DNA of 64,000 nt from Eublepharis macularius (GCF_028583425.1 NC_072790.1:13312552-13376551), one strand, 5' to 3'. Shown: positions 30,000 through 42,875, counted from the first letter of the stretch. The notes: generated by a model not told the origin, from the sequence alone. A program made the numbers and translations.

Positions 30000-30766
30000 T
30001 GGAACAAAGTCAGTTCCATTCAAAGAAAATTTGTATAAAATGTATTTTAGGTGGTATGTGACACCAGAGAAACTGGCTAAAATGTATGTGGATACATCCA
30101 ATAAATGTTGGAAATGTAAAGAAAAGTTAGGTATGGTCTATCACATGTGGTGGTCATGTAAAAAGGCGGCAAAATATTGGAAGATGATACATGGGTTACT
30201 TCAAGAAGTATTAGGCACGGCCATACCTTTCAAACCTGAATTTTTCTTATTGAATATTATGTTGGAGGGGATAGAGAAGGAAAAGGGGGTTTTGATGATT
30301 CATGTAATTACGGTGGCAAGAATAATATATGCGCGGTATTGGGAGAAGCTAGAGATACCGTTGAAAGGAGAAGTGATAGGAAAAATCTTAGAAACAGCAG
30401 AAATGGATGTCTTAACAGACTTGATAAAAAAACAAAGTAGGGGCAATCTGCAGAAAAGATGGTCACCCTTTCGTAGATGGGTTAAATCAAATTATGGAAC
30501 AAGAAATTAAGTATAGGATATGAAGACAGGAGAGAATACATACAGGAAATAAGAAGGGTAGACTTACAAGAAAATTACGTTTCGGATAAGGAAAGCAAGA
30601 TATAAAGAAGAAGGAACTGTAGAGACGGAAAATGAGTATAATACATAGTTTATTGTTATCATCGCTGTCGATTTTTTACGGTTGTGCTTGATATCCCCTG
30701 ATGTGATGTCTATGTGTATATGTATGTATTCTTTTTGAAATCGATAAAATAACAATAATAAAAAAA
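30000..30766 (+). mobile_element. 5'-truncated L1 insertion with 25-bp duplication
   Basis: The C-terminal 170 or so residues of L1 ORF2 (YVDTSNKCWKCKEKLG, HMWWSCKKAAKYW) are followed by a short 3' UTR and a tail AACAATAATAAAAAAA. The flanks 29975-29999 and 30767-30791 are identical over 25 bp, so this is a clean target-primed insertion and comparatively young. Confidence 0.9.
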
Positions 30767-30980
30767 ACAATTTAAACTGTTCCACTCTGAAAAGTGTCAT
30801 ATGCATAGATGGTGCTATGGTAAGTGAAACAAAGTGTGTGGCAGTAGCAGTCGTACAACACAGGTAATACCCTTGATGTGTAATCCCATCCAAAGTTACT
30901 TCAAGCATTGTTCACATTACAGCGAACACACATACATCCTGCATATATGTGTGTACTGTACATTTATCGATAGAAAGAGC

Positions 30981-31214
30981 CAGGGCTTTTTTTCAGGGGG
31001 AACGCGGGGGAACGGAGTTCCGGAACCTCTTGAAAACGGTCACATGGCTGGTGGCCCCGCCCCCTGATCTCCAGACAGAGGGGAGTTTAGTGGAGGACAA
31101 TCTCAACTCCCCTCTGTCTGGAGATCAGGGGGCGGGGCCACCAGCCATGTGACCATTTTCTCCGAGGACAACCCACTGAGTTCCACCACCTCTTTTCCCA
31201 GAAAAAAAGCCCTG
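30981..31214. mobile_element. Palindromic hAT MITE, copy 5
   Basis: Ends CAGGGCTTTTTTTC and complement. The 8-bp duplication GAAAGAGC at 30973-30980 and 31215-31222 is exact. The loop between the arms is the shortest of the full-type copies. Confidence 0.88.
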
Positions 31215-31222
31215 GAAAGAGC

Positions 31223-34200
31223 CAACACATGTTCACCATACAAATGATCCCAAGGATGAGTAGCTGCGGGGTTTAAGCGATATCTTCAGCTCTCCATGCA
31301 TGGAATATAACCTGATGCTGGTATAAAGAAAAATGAAGAACATTGTGCATCAATTGCACTTGTGTTCACTGTTAACTGGTGAACCGAGTTTTAGTCTCTA
31401 CTCACTGAAATCAATGGGCTTAGACTGGAGTAAGCCTGCAATGGGTTGTTTGGATCTTTACCTAAGAGAGGTCTGTTTCTGTGTCCCCTCCCCCCCCCCC
31501 CCCAGCTTGTTCTGTAGTGCCAACGTGATGGGAGATGTTATGGAGCATACAATGCAGAACGAACGGGGGAAATAACTTTGGACTATTCACAACAGATTTG
31601 TTCAAGAGGTGTGATGGTGGCAATGTCCAACTAGGATATGAAAAACTCCAAGTTGAATCTCCACTCTGCTATGGAAGCTCACTGGGTCACCTCACACAAG
31701 CATGTTGTGAGAATAAAATGGAGAATAGTGTAAGCCACTTTGGGGAGAAAGGTGGAGTATAGATGAAGCAAATAAAGAGGGAGAGGGGAGAGAGCACTTT
31801 CATCTCACTACCAAAATGAGTGGGGGCATCCAATCACAGCCACACTGAAGATGAGCACTCACCAGATTTCCTGTTTGAATCTGTGCTTTTGAAAAGAAGA
31901 AAAACTATCAAATTTGTCCCCCAGCGATTGGTTGCCCAGCAGCTTCACTTCCTTTTCCCACTGCAATTCCCATGGAGTTTCTGCCTCCATCTTCGGCAAT
32001 AAGTTCAGATGGATCCACATCCTCTGACACCATGCAGTCAATAGGGTGACGTTGCACTGTGATGTGACCGATGCCATTCCGCACGTGCCCTTGCTATCAG
32101 ATGGCACAATTTCAAATATCATTTAGAACACCTGGATGTCAGCATGGACTTCTGCTGTAAGTAATCGGCCCCAGCCTCTGCCATATTTAACATACAGGCC
32201 TATGATATAAAATCATAGGGCCCCTGGACTAAATGCAGCTTGATCTGCAGCAGGGGGAATTCCAGCCAGCTGGGAAGCAAGCATTGCTAAGACCCGCCTG
32301 GGAGATCAGGCATTAAAGGAATGTTCATGCTAATGCAGAGTGACTAGTGGTGATTGCATTTACTACTTTCCCAGGTATGGGCGTGAGCTGTGATAAGACA
32401 GGGTCTTTTTGTGTCACCCCACTTAGCACATTCCAATACCCTCCTTCCATGATGAAACCCCCACCCCATTATCGAGGATCAATCAATCAGCACTGATAAG
32501 TTTATAATTTGTTCCTGGAAAGATGCCGTCCCTATCTAAATTCATCAACTCAGCTCCAGGGGAGATTCATTAGCAAACTGCCCCTTTGTGAGGCAGCAGG
32601 AGAGACTTTGCATTTCCTTTCACACACCCCAGCAGCAAGTAGTCAAAGTAATCAAACCTTTGTAATTCCCAGGAACTGACCTGTAGGGTCTTTGTTCCAA
32701 CGGCTGAGGGGGCTCCCCAGCCTCGGGACATGTTTTGCCTATAAGAACCATTCAAACTGTGCATGCTTACTGGATCCAAGTGCTGTTCCCTTGGATCCAC
32801 TTCCCTAAGTCTCTCTCTGACCGAGAACACTGGACGTTTGAAGCTCTCTTCCTCTGTGGACTATTCTACTCTCCAAGAATGGTAAATATACTTTCTCCCT
32901 CCCTCCCTCTATTCCAATTTCTGGCTACTTTCCTAGGACTGTGTGTGTGTGTACCAACCATTTTTAATTGCCTCTTGTGTGTATGTTAAATAAAAATAAA
33001 TATGTTTATTTTTATGTGTATGTTTTGTGTGTGTTTAAATAAAAATACTCTTTGACCTTAAGAGCACCAAGTTTCATCTGCTACCTTGGGGAAAGGAGTC
33101 CGTAAATACTGGCGGATATATCTCATTGTTACCCCTCTAGCATAGCCTTCCTCCTTGCTGCTAATTCCCCCCACTTACTCACAAGGAGGCCCATTTCCGG
33201 TAACACTGCTACTCTATGCAGTAATATTACTAGGTTTGAGTATAATGGGGGGAAATCCTTAAATTCTGAAAATATTATAGGGAAATAAGGCTGCAATCCT
33301 CCAAATTCCTTCCTGGGAGTAAATCTTACTTCTTGAGTAGGCCTTTTAGGGGCAATAAGCAGGTCCACTTGGAAGTAAGACTCATTATATGCAACTCCCA
33401 GGACAGCTTTCATAGTCTTGCAGTCTAAACCATTGACTTCAAGGAGCTTAGAAAGGTGCAACTCTGCTTAGGATTGCACTGAGGGTCTCCCACAATGTCG
33501 TCTGGGTGGTGGGTTTGTCCATCAATATTGATTATATTTCTTATCTCAGAAAATGAAGGCCATAGTCATCAGATTGTGCTTCCCTTGTTGAACAAAGAGT
33601 GGTCCTGAGTCATTGCAACGATTTCAGCCCAGAAGACATCACACGTACACAGCAGCCTGCTTCTCTTTCTTGCTGCTGAGGACTGCTTTGGGAGGTTGTG
33701 CTTTTACTGTGCGTGGTCAAAATGGAACAGGCCGTCAGCAGGGCCCCTCCACTGCGGATCTTTCCAACTGTAAAATGACCTGCAATGGAGCTCTTTCCAA
33801 ATAGTAAGCTGTTCACGGGATTTAATTATTCCCCAGGCTCTTGCTCTGGGCTAATTGCCAGAATAGGTTTTGGGTCCACGGAAGGAATGAAGAACAGCCT
33901 CGGCTTCGCTTGTCCCTTAATAGCTGCTGAATGCAGTGATTGTGACAAAGGCTATTGATTTCTATTGACTGAAAGGTGGCAATGATTTACGGTGTAATTT
34001 CCAAACCTGATGGGCTGGAACGGAAGACTTTAGGTATTGCCAGACAGGGATTATTGGGTATTGGAGTGGGAAGATGGACTTCAGCCCTAGCAATGCCCCA
34101 CTTTAATACAACAGAGAGAAGTTTCTAACAGCCCAGTCCTCCTAAGCAGAGTTACACCCTTCTAAGTCAACTGAAGTCAATGGGCTCTGAAGGCTTTCAA

Positions 34201-35425
34201 ATGCAAATTTGTTTAGCGTGCAAATCTGCACTGTAAGATTCCTAGTAAGAGATTTCCTTCTAGAGATTTGCAGAAGTCGTTCCTACCCCTTACGAGCGCT
34301 GCCAAATTTGATGGTAGCACTAAACAACATATCTGGGGATGTATTGCACATAGCAAACGATTACTGCATAGCACCTGTTGTGCAACAAATAAAACAAAAA
34401 TTGCTGCCCACCAAGCACATCTGAGATCCAGGGGGTAAAAAAAGGCCTTCCTGGAAGGTAAATAACACATATGCAGATCAAGATGAAACACATTGTATTA
34501 GCATTCAGTTCTATTTCATTAGCATCAACAACAAAACCTGAAAATATGCCATTTATCTAAAGTGCACCAAGTTCCGCAAGCCCTTAGCTGCCATGAACAC
34601 AATCATGGACCAAAGCAGCCTGAACTTGGATGTTTATGCAGGAGCAAGTCCTTCTCTGATAATTATGGCTTGCTTGCAAGTAAAGATGCACAGACTTGCT
34701 GTCACCACACCACAATAATCTTCATTTTGTGACTGAAGGTAAGCTGCAGGAACCATTGTGTGGCTAGCTCCACCTCCTGTGGCAGCTGTTTTGTACACCC
34801 AGCATGCCGTTCTAGAATTTCAAAGGTGCCGCAGGCTCAAAAAAATTGGGGACCCTTGTGTCGAACTATCTTTTAAAGCTATTAATTTCAGCCTATGATC
34901 ATCAAAGGACCAGAATTTCCCATCTGGATTTTCAAAGTCCCTGTTTTACCCTTGACTTCAACGGACGTAAAGGAGTGTAACTTTGCTTAGGACAGCCCTG
35001 CTAATTTTCTTGGCTTGAGTAACTGGTACAATTCCCTTTTATCAACTCTCTGGATTTTGCATGTTCCCCAGATTCTTTTCCAGCAACTGTTTCTGCCGCT
35101 ACATTTCTTACACTGAATTACACAAAAATGTGAAAGAATGTAGTCTACTACTTTCTTGACAGAAAAAAAATTCAGATTTCGAATAGCCAGCATGCATTAC
35201 AGAAAATAGAACTTTCCCATTTATTTTTTAAAACTGGTGCACAAGTTTTCTCTGGCATCATCTTTGCAGTCACAGAAATGGCACAGAAGATATATGTGTA
35301 CTTTAAAGTAGACAAAGGGAACAATACAAAGAGAGTTCCTTGTCATAAAATTATTTTGCATTTTCTCAGTCTAGAAAGGATTTACAACAAAACGGCTTGT
35401 AATCTAATGACAAACACCAAAGGGC
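31223..35425. other. Intergenic region with small repeats
   Basis: A SINE lies at 31604-31775. Short palindromic repeat pieces (CAATGGGCTTAGA type) lie at about 31396-31445, 33300-33480 and 34130-34195. GT and TTTATT-rich low complexity lies at 32940-33050. No host exon was recognised. A minus open frame at 31859-32122 has no known family. Confidence 0.35.
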
Positions 35426-35427
35426 AA

Positions 35428-35610
35428 AGCCCCAACACACCTTTTGGAGTGGGGCTGCTGTTCAGTGGTACCTGTCTTGCATACAGCACGTCCCAGGATC
35501 AGTTCTCAGCATTTTCAGTTAAAAGGATCAGGGAGCTGGTGATGTGAAAGACCTGAGAACTTGGAGAGCTGCTGCTAGTTAGAGTTGACAAGACTGACCT
35601 TGATAGATCA
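35428..35610 (+). repeat. tRNA-derived SINE (third family)
   Basis: TTCAGTGGTACCTGTCTTGC and CCAGGATCAGTTCTCAGCA form the promoter-like head. AAAAGGATCAGGGAGCTGGT, GTGAAAGACCTGAGA and GACCTTGATAGA form the body, matching a common reptile SINE layout. Confidence 0.7.
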
Positions 35611-35678
35611 AGAGTTTTACATTATTTAGTTCAAAGCTGTTTAAAGCATTCAATTTGATTGCTTCCTTCTATTTCATA

Positions 35679-35938
35679 CTAGCAACAAAGCCCGTTGTGG
35701 GAAAAAATACAATGGGCTCTAGAAAGGGGAGGGTGGGCAGGTGGGCATTCCCTGCTCCTCCATGAATGATCCCGGCTGGGTGAAGGGGAGGGCGGGCATT
35801 CCCTCTTGCTCCACGCCTGATCCCAGCCGAGTGAAGGTGGGGGTAAGTCATTGCCACTTCCTCCGCTGCTGATCCTTGCCAGGTGAAGGTGTCTGGCGGG
35901 CACTGCCATCTGCTACGCACCTGATCCTGGTAGGATGA
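35679..35938 (-). mobile_element. Helitron 3' end with short tandem core
   Basis: On the minus strand it ends CTAG followed by T, the Helitron 3' terminus. A hairpin stands just before it, AGCCCATTGT pairing with ACAACGGGCT (9 of 10). The tandem repeat of the larger Helitron at 41-48 kb follows (GGGTGAAGG...GGGCATT). The 5' part is missing where an LTR element begins at 35939. Confidence 0.8.
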
Positions 35939-37680
35939 TGTCAGGTCTTTCCAGGTATTTTCCCCAAGCACTTCACTGCATCACTCAGGTGCATAAGTTA
36001 AAGATACTTTATTAAAGAAGAACACCAGTATCAAGATGGTGAGACAGGATCATTGGCTGAAGTGACTCAATGTAGCAAAGCAAGGTTAATTATAGAACAA
36101 AGTCCCCCCCCCACAAGTGGGAAAGAAAGTCTGTTAGGATTTTGGCATGCTGAGCCAGGGAAGAGGGGAGGAGGGAAAGGATGAGCTCTGCTCAGTCTCT
36201 TAGGAAGTTGGTGCAGTCTCTGCTGGAACTTCAAGGCTACGTTCCCAGGCCGGCCAGGAAATAGTAACCAAAAACACCTGCAAAATAAGCAGCTAGCAAC
36301 CATTCAGCAAAACAGGTTTTCCTCTGCATGTTCTCGGAGGTACACTACACACTGCAGCAAGAAATCCATAACACTTGACAGATATGCTGGAGACATATCT
36401 GACATACTACCCCCCCCAAGATTCTTCTGAATTGACCCCCAGGTTTCTCTGGGTACTTCTTGTGAAACTGCCGTACAAGCATAGGAGCATTCACATCAGA
36501 AGCTTTTACCCACTCTACATTACTCTTGTTGAAATGAACCCATTGAATTAAGTAATACAATTCCCCCGTTTCAATTTAGAGTCCAACATATCCTCAACCT
36601 CGTAATGAGGTTGACCATTCACGATGAGGGGGTGGGGTGGGACCCCCAGATCTGGGTGCTACCCATCAGGGTGCAGAGCTTTCTTCAGGAGGCTGAAATG
36701 AAATACAGGGTGAACATTTTTTAGCTTCTTTGGCAGTTTTACTTCCACTGTCACATCATTGATCACCTGAATGACCTCGAAGGGTCTCAAATATTTCTAC
36801 CCCCGTTTCTTGTTCAGCTGCTCCTCCCGTAGATTTTTGGTGGCTCCTACTTTTAGACTCCAGTGGGCAGAGCATTTCTGGTCTGCTTCCTTCTTGTAGT
36901 CCTCTTTGGCTTTGTTCAGGGTCCTTTTGATCACTTCCCACTGGTCAGTCAATTTAGTCCACCACTCAGTCAGATCCCCCTCCTTGCTCTCACCCTGGGT
37001 GCGTATGAATGGCATGGCTCTGCCCTCAAACGCTTGAGCAATCTTGAATGGGGAGGCTCCCATGGAGCTGTGTATGCTATTGTTGTAACAATACTCGGTG
37101 AAAACCAGAAAGTCCGCCCAGTCATTCTGCTGATAATGTAGCACCTTAGAAATTGTTCTAACACCTGATTAACCCTTTCTGTTTGTCCATCGGTCTTGGG
37201 ATGATGGGCGGAGCTTAACCCTTGCTCTATCCCCGTCACCTGCAACAACTCCCTCCAGAATTTGGCCATGAACTGTGCCCCCATCAGAGATTATCTTCTC
37301 AGGAAAGGAGTGCAAATGGACCACATGCTGCATAAACAAAGCAGCCAACTTTTTGGCTGTCAGTAGTCTGGAACACGGTATGAAATGGGCCTGTTTTGAA
37401 AATAAGTCCACCATCACTAGAATCACCATCTTTCCTTTGGAGGGGGGAAGGTCAGTAATAAAGTCCATAGCAATTGTGGCCCATGGCCGGGCTGGAGTTT
37501 CAAGTGGTTGAAGTAACCCGGGAGGCTTCCCTCCCCTTTTCTTCCCCATCAAGCACACTTGGCAAGTGGAAACATATTGCGACACATCATGCCTCTTTTT
37601 AGGTCACAAAATTGTCTTTGCACTAGGTGTAAGGTTTTCAAGTACCCAAAATGCCCAGCCAATTTAGCATCATGGCAATT
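35939..37680 (-). mobile_element. Ty3/gypsy LTR retrotransposon fossil
   Basis: A minus-strand remnant holding one LTR, a polypurine tract and the 3' part of pol. The LTR is 35939-36404 (466 bp, TGTCAG ... CTGACA). The purine tract lies at about 36405-36421. Integrase-region remnants lie at about 36800-37600 and a C-terminal chromodomain-like segment at about 36410-36560. The other LTR is not in the window, and a SINE follows at 37690. It is broken in several places. It sits at the interrupted edge of a Helitron, so it is younger than that element. Confidence 0.85.
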
Positions 37681-37689
37681 TTTCAGCAA

Positions 37690-37862
37690 CCAGGTTTGAT
37701 TCCCCACTCCTCTGCTTGAGTGACCTTGGGCCAGTCACAGCTCTCCCAGAGCTCTCTTAGCTCCACCCACCTCACAGGGTAATTGTCATGAGGATAATAA
37801 CACACTTTTAAACCGCTCTGTGGCATTAAATTGTCCTGATAGGTGGTATATAATTGGGCACA
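37690..37862 (+). repeat. tRNA-derived SINE, 5'-truncated
   Basis: GGTTTGATTCCCCACTCCTC, GTGACCTTGGGCCAGTCACA, CCCACCTCACAGGGT and a tail TTAAATTGTCCTGATAGGTG. First SINE family. Confidence 0.75.
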
Positions 37863-39180
37863 TGTCTATATAGAGAAATATTAAGAAGTACAGACTGTGC
37901 AAACTGAGTATTTGATACAAGAAATCCTCAGTGGCTGATACAAAGAGATCAGGGGACTTTTTCAGAATCTTTAACAAACCAAAGAGGAGGGCATTTTTGG
38001 CGGGAAAACTTTGGCTGGAAAGAGGTGAGGAAAGCTTCCCATGCTCTTTTTACACATTTGTGAAGGATTATATAGATAGCGAAGCCATGTAAATATCGAG
38101 GCATATAAACTACTGAATGATGTGAAGAAAATTGAGGCTTCTTTTTTGCCTGTCAGAGTTCATAGTTAACCTGGGCTCAGGGCAGCCAAAAGGAAGTACT
38201 GTATCGCGGCTGCATGATCAATCCATTGAATAAACCACTGTAAGAGGTGGTATCTGCTGCTTTAGAAGACGTTAAAAGGCTATCAGAAGGATTTGTGGGA
38301 GTGGACAGACCCATGGGAGGCCATTAGCTATGAGGGCCAAACAAAACCTCCATGTTCAGAGGCAGGATGCCAGTTTGGGAGGCCAACTGTGGGGGAGTCG
38401 TTGCCTTTATTCTGGCTAGCTGGCGTGCGAAACACGACATTGTACTAGAGAAACCTCTGGGTATGATCCAGCAAGGCTCTTATTTTATTGTTATTTATTA
38501 TACATGATTATTATTTACATTATTTATACTCTACCTTTCTCACTGAGACTCAAGGCAGCCTTCACAGTATGTCAATATGGTCGTCAGCTGGGACATTCAG
38601 TAAAAAACACAATAGGGTACAGATTGCATAAAAAAATTGAAAACAAGCAGAAATCCGATATGGAGCTGAAAACAACGCTGAGACAAAATATAAGCAAACT
38701 GACATGATGTATTAAACAAACGTGGAACTAACTATCCAGTAGGAGCAGACTTATAGCAACAGACAGTACACATTATATGCAAGTGAAACAGAAGTAAGCC
38801 CCATTGCGCAAAAAAGTTTTACTTTTAAGGAGACCCGTTTAGGAAGCAAACAACATACGGAGAAGTCTCCTCCTTGCAGGATAAAATTGACTTTTCACAT
38901 CTCCCGTTTTCCTTCCCGCTTTAAGCATCATTATGTTTCTGTGAATTTGCCTTTTTGTTTGGGTTAGTAGAAATATTTTAAAAGTCCTTTTTCAGTTAGT
39001 CCTTTTGGAGAGCCTGATGACTCACTTTATTTAATGGGCTTATTTCCAGGTAACTCGTGTCTCACCTGCATTTAATCGCTCACGATGTGCTTGAGTGTTC
39101 TGGCTAGGCCCACGGCTGGAGAGTCTCTCTGGTTCTGCTTCCAATTATTATTCTGTTCTCAGTAACAGCAAGCCAACAGA
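37863..39180. other. Intergenic, mostly unassigned
   Basis: A LINE/SINE 3' tail-like piece lies at 38480-38620 (TTTCTCACTGAGACTCAAGG). No gene was recognised. Confidence 0.35.
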
Positions 39181-39189
39181 TTTATGGTA

Positions 39190-39570
39190 TTTGTTTTAGG
39201 TGAGGAGGGCTGTTATACTGAGGAAGGCAATGACAAACCACTTCTGCCCATCTCTTGCCCTGAACACCCCAGGGTTGGCGGCACCATGAATTGGCTGCGA
39301 CTCAACAGCACAATCTTCTTCATGTTGGGGGGGGGATTTTTGTCTGGCCCTTGGTGGCTCTTGGCAGCCCTGGCTACAGGATCAAGAAAGAACTTGTGTT
39401 TGCAACTGTACCTGAAACTGTCTGTATACTCAGCAACTTTAGCCTGCAATTTCTTAAGGCCGTTTACAGAACTACAGAAGACTAATCTGGATCCATGCTA
39501 TGGTAACATCAAGGCTTGACTATTGTAATGCACTATACATGGGTCTCCCATCTAAGTTAACTAGGAGACT
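39190..39570 (+). repeat. SINE piece and L2-like LINE fragment
   Basis: 39215-39310 (AGGAAGGCAATGACAAACCA, TGGCTGCGACTCAACAGCA) resembles BovB-tailed SINEs. 39480-39570 (TGGTAACATCAAGGCTTGAC, ATTGTAATGCACTATACATG) is the LDYCN region of an L2-like reverse transcriptase. Confidence 0.5.
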
Positions 39571-40440
39571 CCAATCATGTGATACATGTGTGAACATTTC
39601 TGTACAGTCAGCCTCTACCTTAACCCTCCCCTCTGGTGTTACAAGATAACAGTAAAGACAGTTGGAGCCAATGAGCTAGCAGAGCCCTAGATGATGTCAG
39701 AAAGGACTGAGGAAGAACTGGGTGCATCTGCGTGTGGGATAGTAAGGGGAGAGGGCAAAAGAGAAAGAGCAGAGAAGGGCCGGGGCACCATGACATCACC
39801 AGCCTTACAAAAAAGAAGATATAATCCAGCAGGGGCAGAGCTTTCCTTTCCATCGTCAAGGGAGTCCTCCTGTTCTGGTAGCCGTTTCATGCAATGCAAC
39901 TAACAGGTTGGGCCTGCCTTGAGTGAATGAGAAGTGCGAATGAGTTTTATCTTGGATGCAGAAACGTTTTCAACAAAGCTTTATTCCATTTAAAGGATCC
40001 TTGCTTGTGACTCTTGTCTGTTCACTGCTAGATCAGGAGCCTGCAGGTGAGGAACCGTCCCCTAAGAGCTGATGAGACCCGGTATAAGAGGCCAAAGGGC
40101 TGCAAGTGCAATTTTGCACTTAACAATGGCAGTTGACATAGCTCTTCCTATCACAACAACCTTGTGAGGGGGATTAGGCTGAGAGTGTGACTGGCCCAAG
40201 GTCTCCAAGTGAACAAGACAAGACGGAAGCAATGCCGGTTGGGAAGGCGGAGAACTTGAAGGACAACATGCTCCCTACTTTTGATGGGGTTAAGTTCATC
40301 CATAGTTAGGAGCCTAGGGGTTATATTGGATCCAGCGCTACTGCTAGAAAAGCAAGTTAAGGCAGCTGCAAAAATGTTTTCTACAAAATTGGTCTTACTT
40401 TGAAACAGGAGTAGAGCTAGCATCCAGTTGGAAATTAATA
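39571..40440. other. Intergenic, unassigned
   Basis: A SINE body fragment lies at 40131-40205 (minus). Otherwise nothing was recognised. Confidence 0.3.
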
Positions 40441-40688
40441 ACAACATTCGATTTATACACCGCTCTTCAGGACAACTTAATGCCCACTCAGAGCGGTTTA
40501 CAAAGTATGCCATTATTATCCCCACAACAAAACACCCTGTGAGGAGGGTGGGGCTGAGAGAGCTCTGAGAGAGCTGTGACTGGCCCAAGCTCACCCAGCT
40601 GGCTTCAAGTGGAGGAGTGGGGAATCAAACCCAGTTCTCCAGATTACAGTCCCGTGCTTTTAACCACTACACCAAACTGGCTCTCCAA
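40441..40688 (-). repeat. tRNA-derived SINE, full length
   Basis: The complement has a tRNA-like head (TTGGTGTAGTGGTTAAAAGC, TGGGTTTGATTCCCCACTCC), the CAGCTGGGTGAGCTTGGGCC body and the ATAAATCGAAT tail. First SINE family. Confidence 0.85.
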
Positions 40689-41099
40689 TTATGGGCATCA
40701 AATCCTGAACTTGATATAGCAGTGGCTTGGAGCGCAGTTTGTAGAGAAACAGGCATTGTGGATCAGTTAGTGGGCCTGGTGACTGATGAGAACTTAGGTA
40801 AAGTATTGGGAAGAATAGAATATCTGTACAAGGAAAGTAGTGAATTGAATTTACCTGTAGTGGACTTACCTCTGGATCTGTAACAAGACATTGACTATTT
40901 ATTTCCAGCTGACTGAATTTAAGCAGTTTTTGGCAACGAGTCAAAGGATTTTTTATGGTCCTTGGAAATAGTGATTTGTGACTTTAAGTGTTGATAGGAT
41001 ATGAATATATTTATTGATACACTAGCAGCAAAGCTCAAGGGTGGGAAAAAATACAACAGGCTCTAGAAAGGGGAGGGCGGAAAGCTGGGCATTCGCTCG

Positions 41100-42875
41100 T
41101 CCTGTCACTGATCCCAGGCAGATGAAGGCGGTGGGGGTGGGGTGGGCATGGCCACCTCCTCTGCACCTGATCCCAGCTGAGTGAAGGGGAGGGCAGGCAT
41201 TGCTGCCAACTCAGCACCTGATTCTGGCAGGTTGAACAGAGGGACGGGCATTGCCTCATGCTCTGCTCCTGATCCCGGCTGGGTGAAGGGGGGCGGGCAT
41301 TGCCACCTGCTCTGCTCCTGATCCCAGGTACAACAAAGGACCAAGTCCACGAGAAGTAAAATGCAATACTCAACTGTAAATTTACTGTTGAGTATTGCAT
41401 TTTACTTCCCGTGGACTTGGTCCTTTGTTGTACCTGTGATTGGAGGGGAGTAGCCATCTGTTTTTCCTCTGCTCCTGATCCCAGCTGGGTGAAGAAGGGA
41501 TGGGCATTGCCTCCTACTCTGTGCCTGATTCTGGCTGGGTGAAGTGAGGGGGGGGGCATTACAGCCTGCTCCGTGCTTGATTCGGGAGGGTTGAACAGAG
41601 GGGTGAGCATTGCCTCTTGCTGCATGCATGATCCAGGCCAGGTGAAGGGGGAAGGCACTGCCACCTGCTTCACTCCTGACAGATGAAATTGGGGGCGGGC
41701 ATTACCTCCTGCTCTGTGCCTGATCCAGGCTGGGTGAAGGAGGATGGGCATTATCTCATGCTCCACTCCCGATCCGAGCTGGGTGAAGGGGATGGGCACT
41801 GTCACCTGCTCCTCACCTGATCCCGGCCAGGTGAATGGAGCGGGCATTTCCTCCTGCACCTGGCTGATCCTGGCCAGGTGAAAGGGGTAGGCATTGCCAT
41901 CTACTCTGCTCCTGATACCAGCTGGGTGATGGCGGAGGTGCCACCTGCTTTGCACCTGATTGCAGCTGGGTGAAGGCAGGGGCGGGCATTGCCACCTGCT
42001 CTGTGCCTGATTCCACCTGGGTGATAGCAGGGTGCAGGCATTGCCGCCTGTACCACTCCTGATCTTGGCCAAGTGAAAGAGGGAGAAGGCATTGTCATCA
42101 GCTTTGCCTTAATCCGCTGGGTGAAGAAGGGATGGGCATTTCCACCTGTTCTGCTCCTGATCCCAGTGGAGTGAATGCTGGGGGTGGGCACTGCCACCTG
42201 CTCCACTCCTGACTCCAGCTGCGTGAAGGGCAGGCGGGCATTGCCACCTGCTCTGATCCTCATCCCAGCTGGGTGAAGGGCAGACAGGCATTGCCACCTG
42301 CTCTGCTCATCATCCCAGCTGGGTGAATGCAGGTAGCAGGCATTGCCACCTTCTCCGCTCCTGATCCCAGCTGGATGAATGTGGGGGGCAGGCATTGCCA
42401 CCTGCTCCACTCCTGATCCCAGCTGGATGAATGTGGGGGGTGGGCATTGCCACCTGCTCCACTCTGGATCCCAGCTGGGTAAAAGTGAGGGATGGCCATT
42501 GCCACCTGCTCTGCTGCTGATCCCAGCTGGGTGAAGATGGGGGGTGGGCATTGTCACTTGCTCCACACCTGATCCCAGCTGGGTGAAGGCAGGAGTGGGC
42601 ATTGCCATATCCTCCACTCCTGATCCCACCTGGTTGATGGCAGAGTGCAGGCATTGCCACTTGCTCCACTCCTGTTCTCGGCCAGGTGAAAGGGGAGAGG
42701 GTATTGCCTCCTGCTTTGCTCCTAATCTGAGCTGGGTGAAGAGGGCATGGGCATTTCCACTTGCTCTGCTCCTGATCCCACCTGGTTGATGGCAGGGTGC
42801 AGGTGTTGCCACCTGCTCCACTCCTGATCTCAGCCTGGTGAAAAGGAGAGAGGGCATTGCCAACCTGCTTTGCTC
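41100..42875 (-). repeat. Minisatellite core of the Helitron, about 50-bp unit
   Basis: About 35 diverged units with a plus-strand theme CTGATCCCAGCTGGGTGAAG then a G-rich stretch, GGGCATTGCCACCTGCTC and a variable linker. The unit is not a multiple of three. Two overlapping minus-strand frames of 360 and 345 codons stay open because the unit lacks stops in all three frames. The predicted text repeats in three versions (AGIRSGAGGNA, WDQEWSRWQC, QLGSGVEQVAMP). I judge these frames to be accidental, not genes. Confidence 0.85.
41325..41436. repeat. 112-bp near-perfect palindrome inside the minisatellite
   Basis: The left arm CAGGTACAACAAAGGACCAA continues to CAATACTCAAC. The right arm is its complement, with a central spacer of about 12 bp. 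Probably a small MITE inserted in the array. Target duplication not clear. Confidence 0.7.

Noticed and set aside
31859-32122. 87-codon minus-strand frame followed by a donor-like GTGAGT
   Set aside because: Intergenic, no partner exon and no similarity; the donor-like site alone is not enough.
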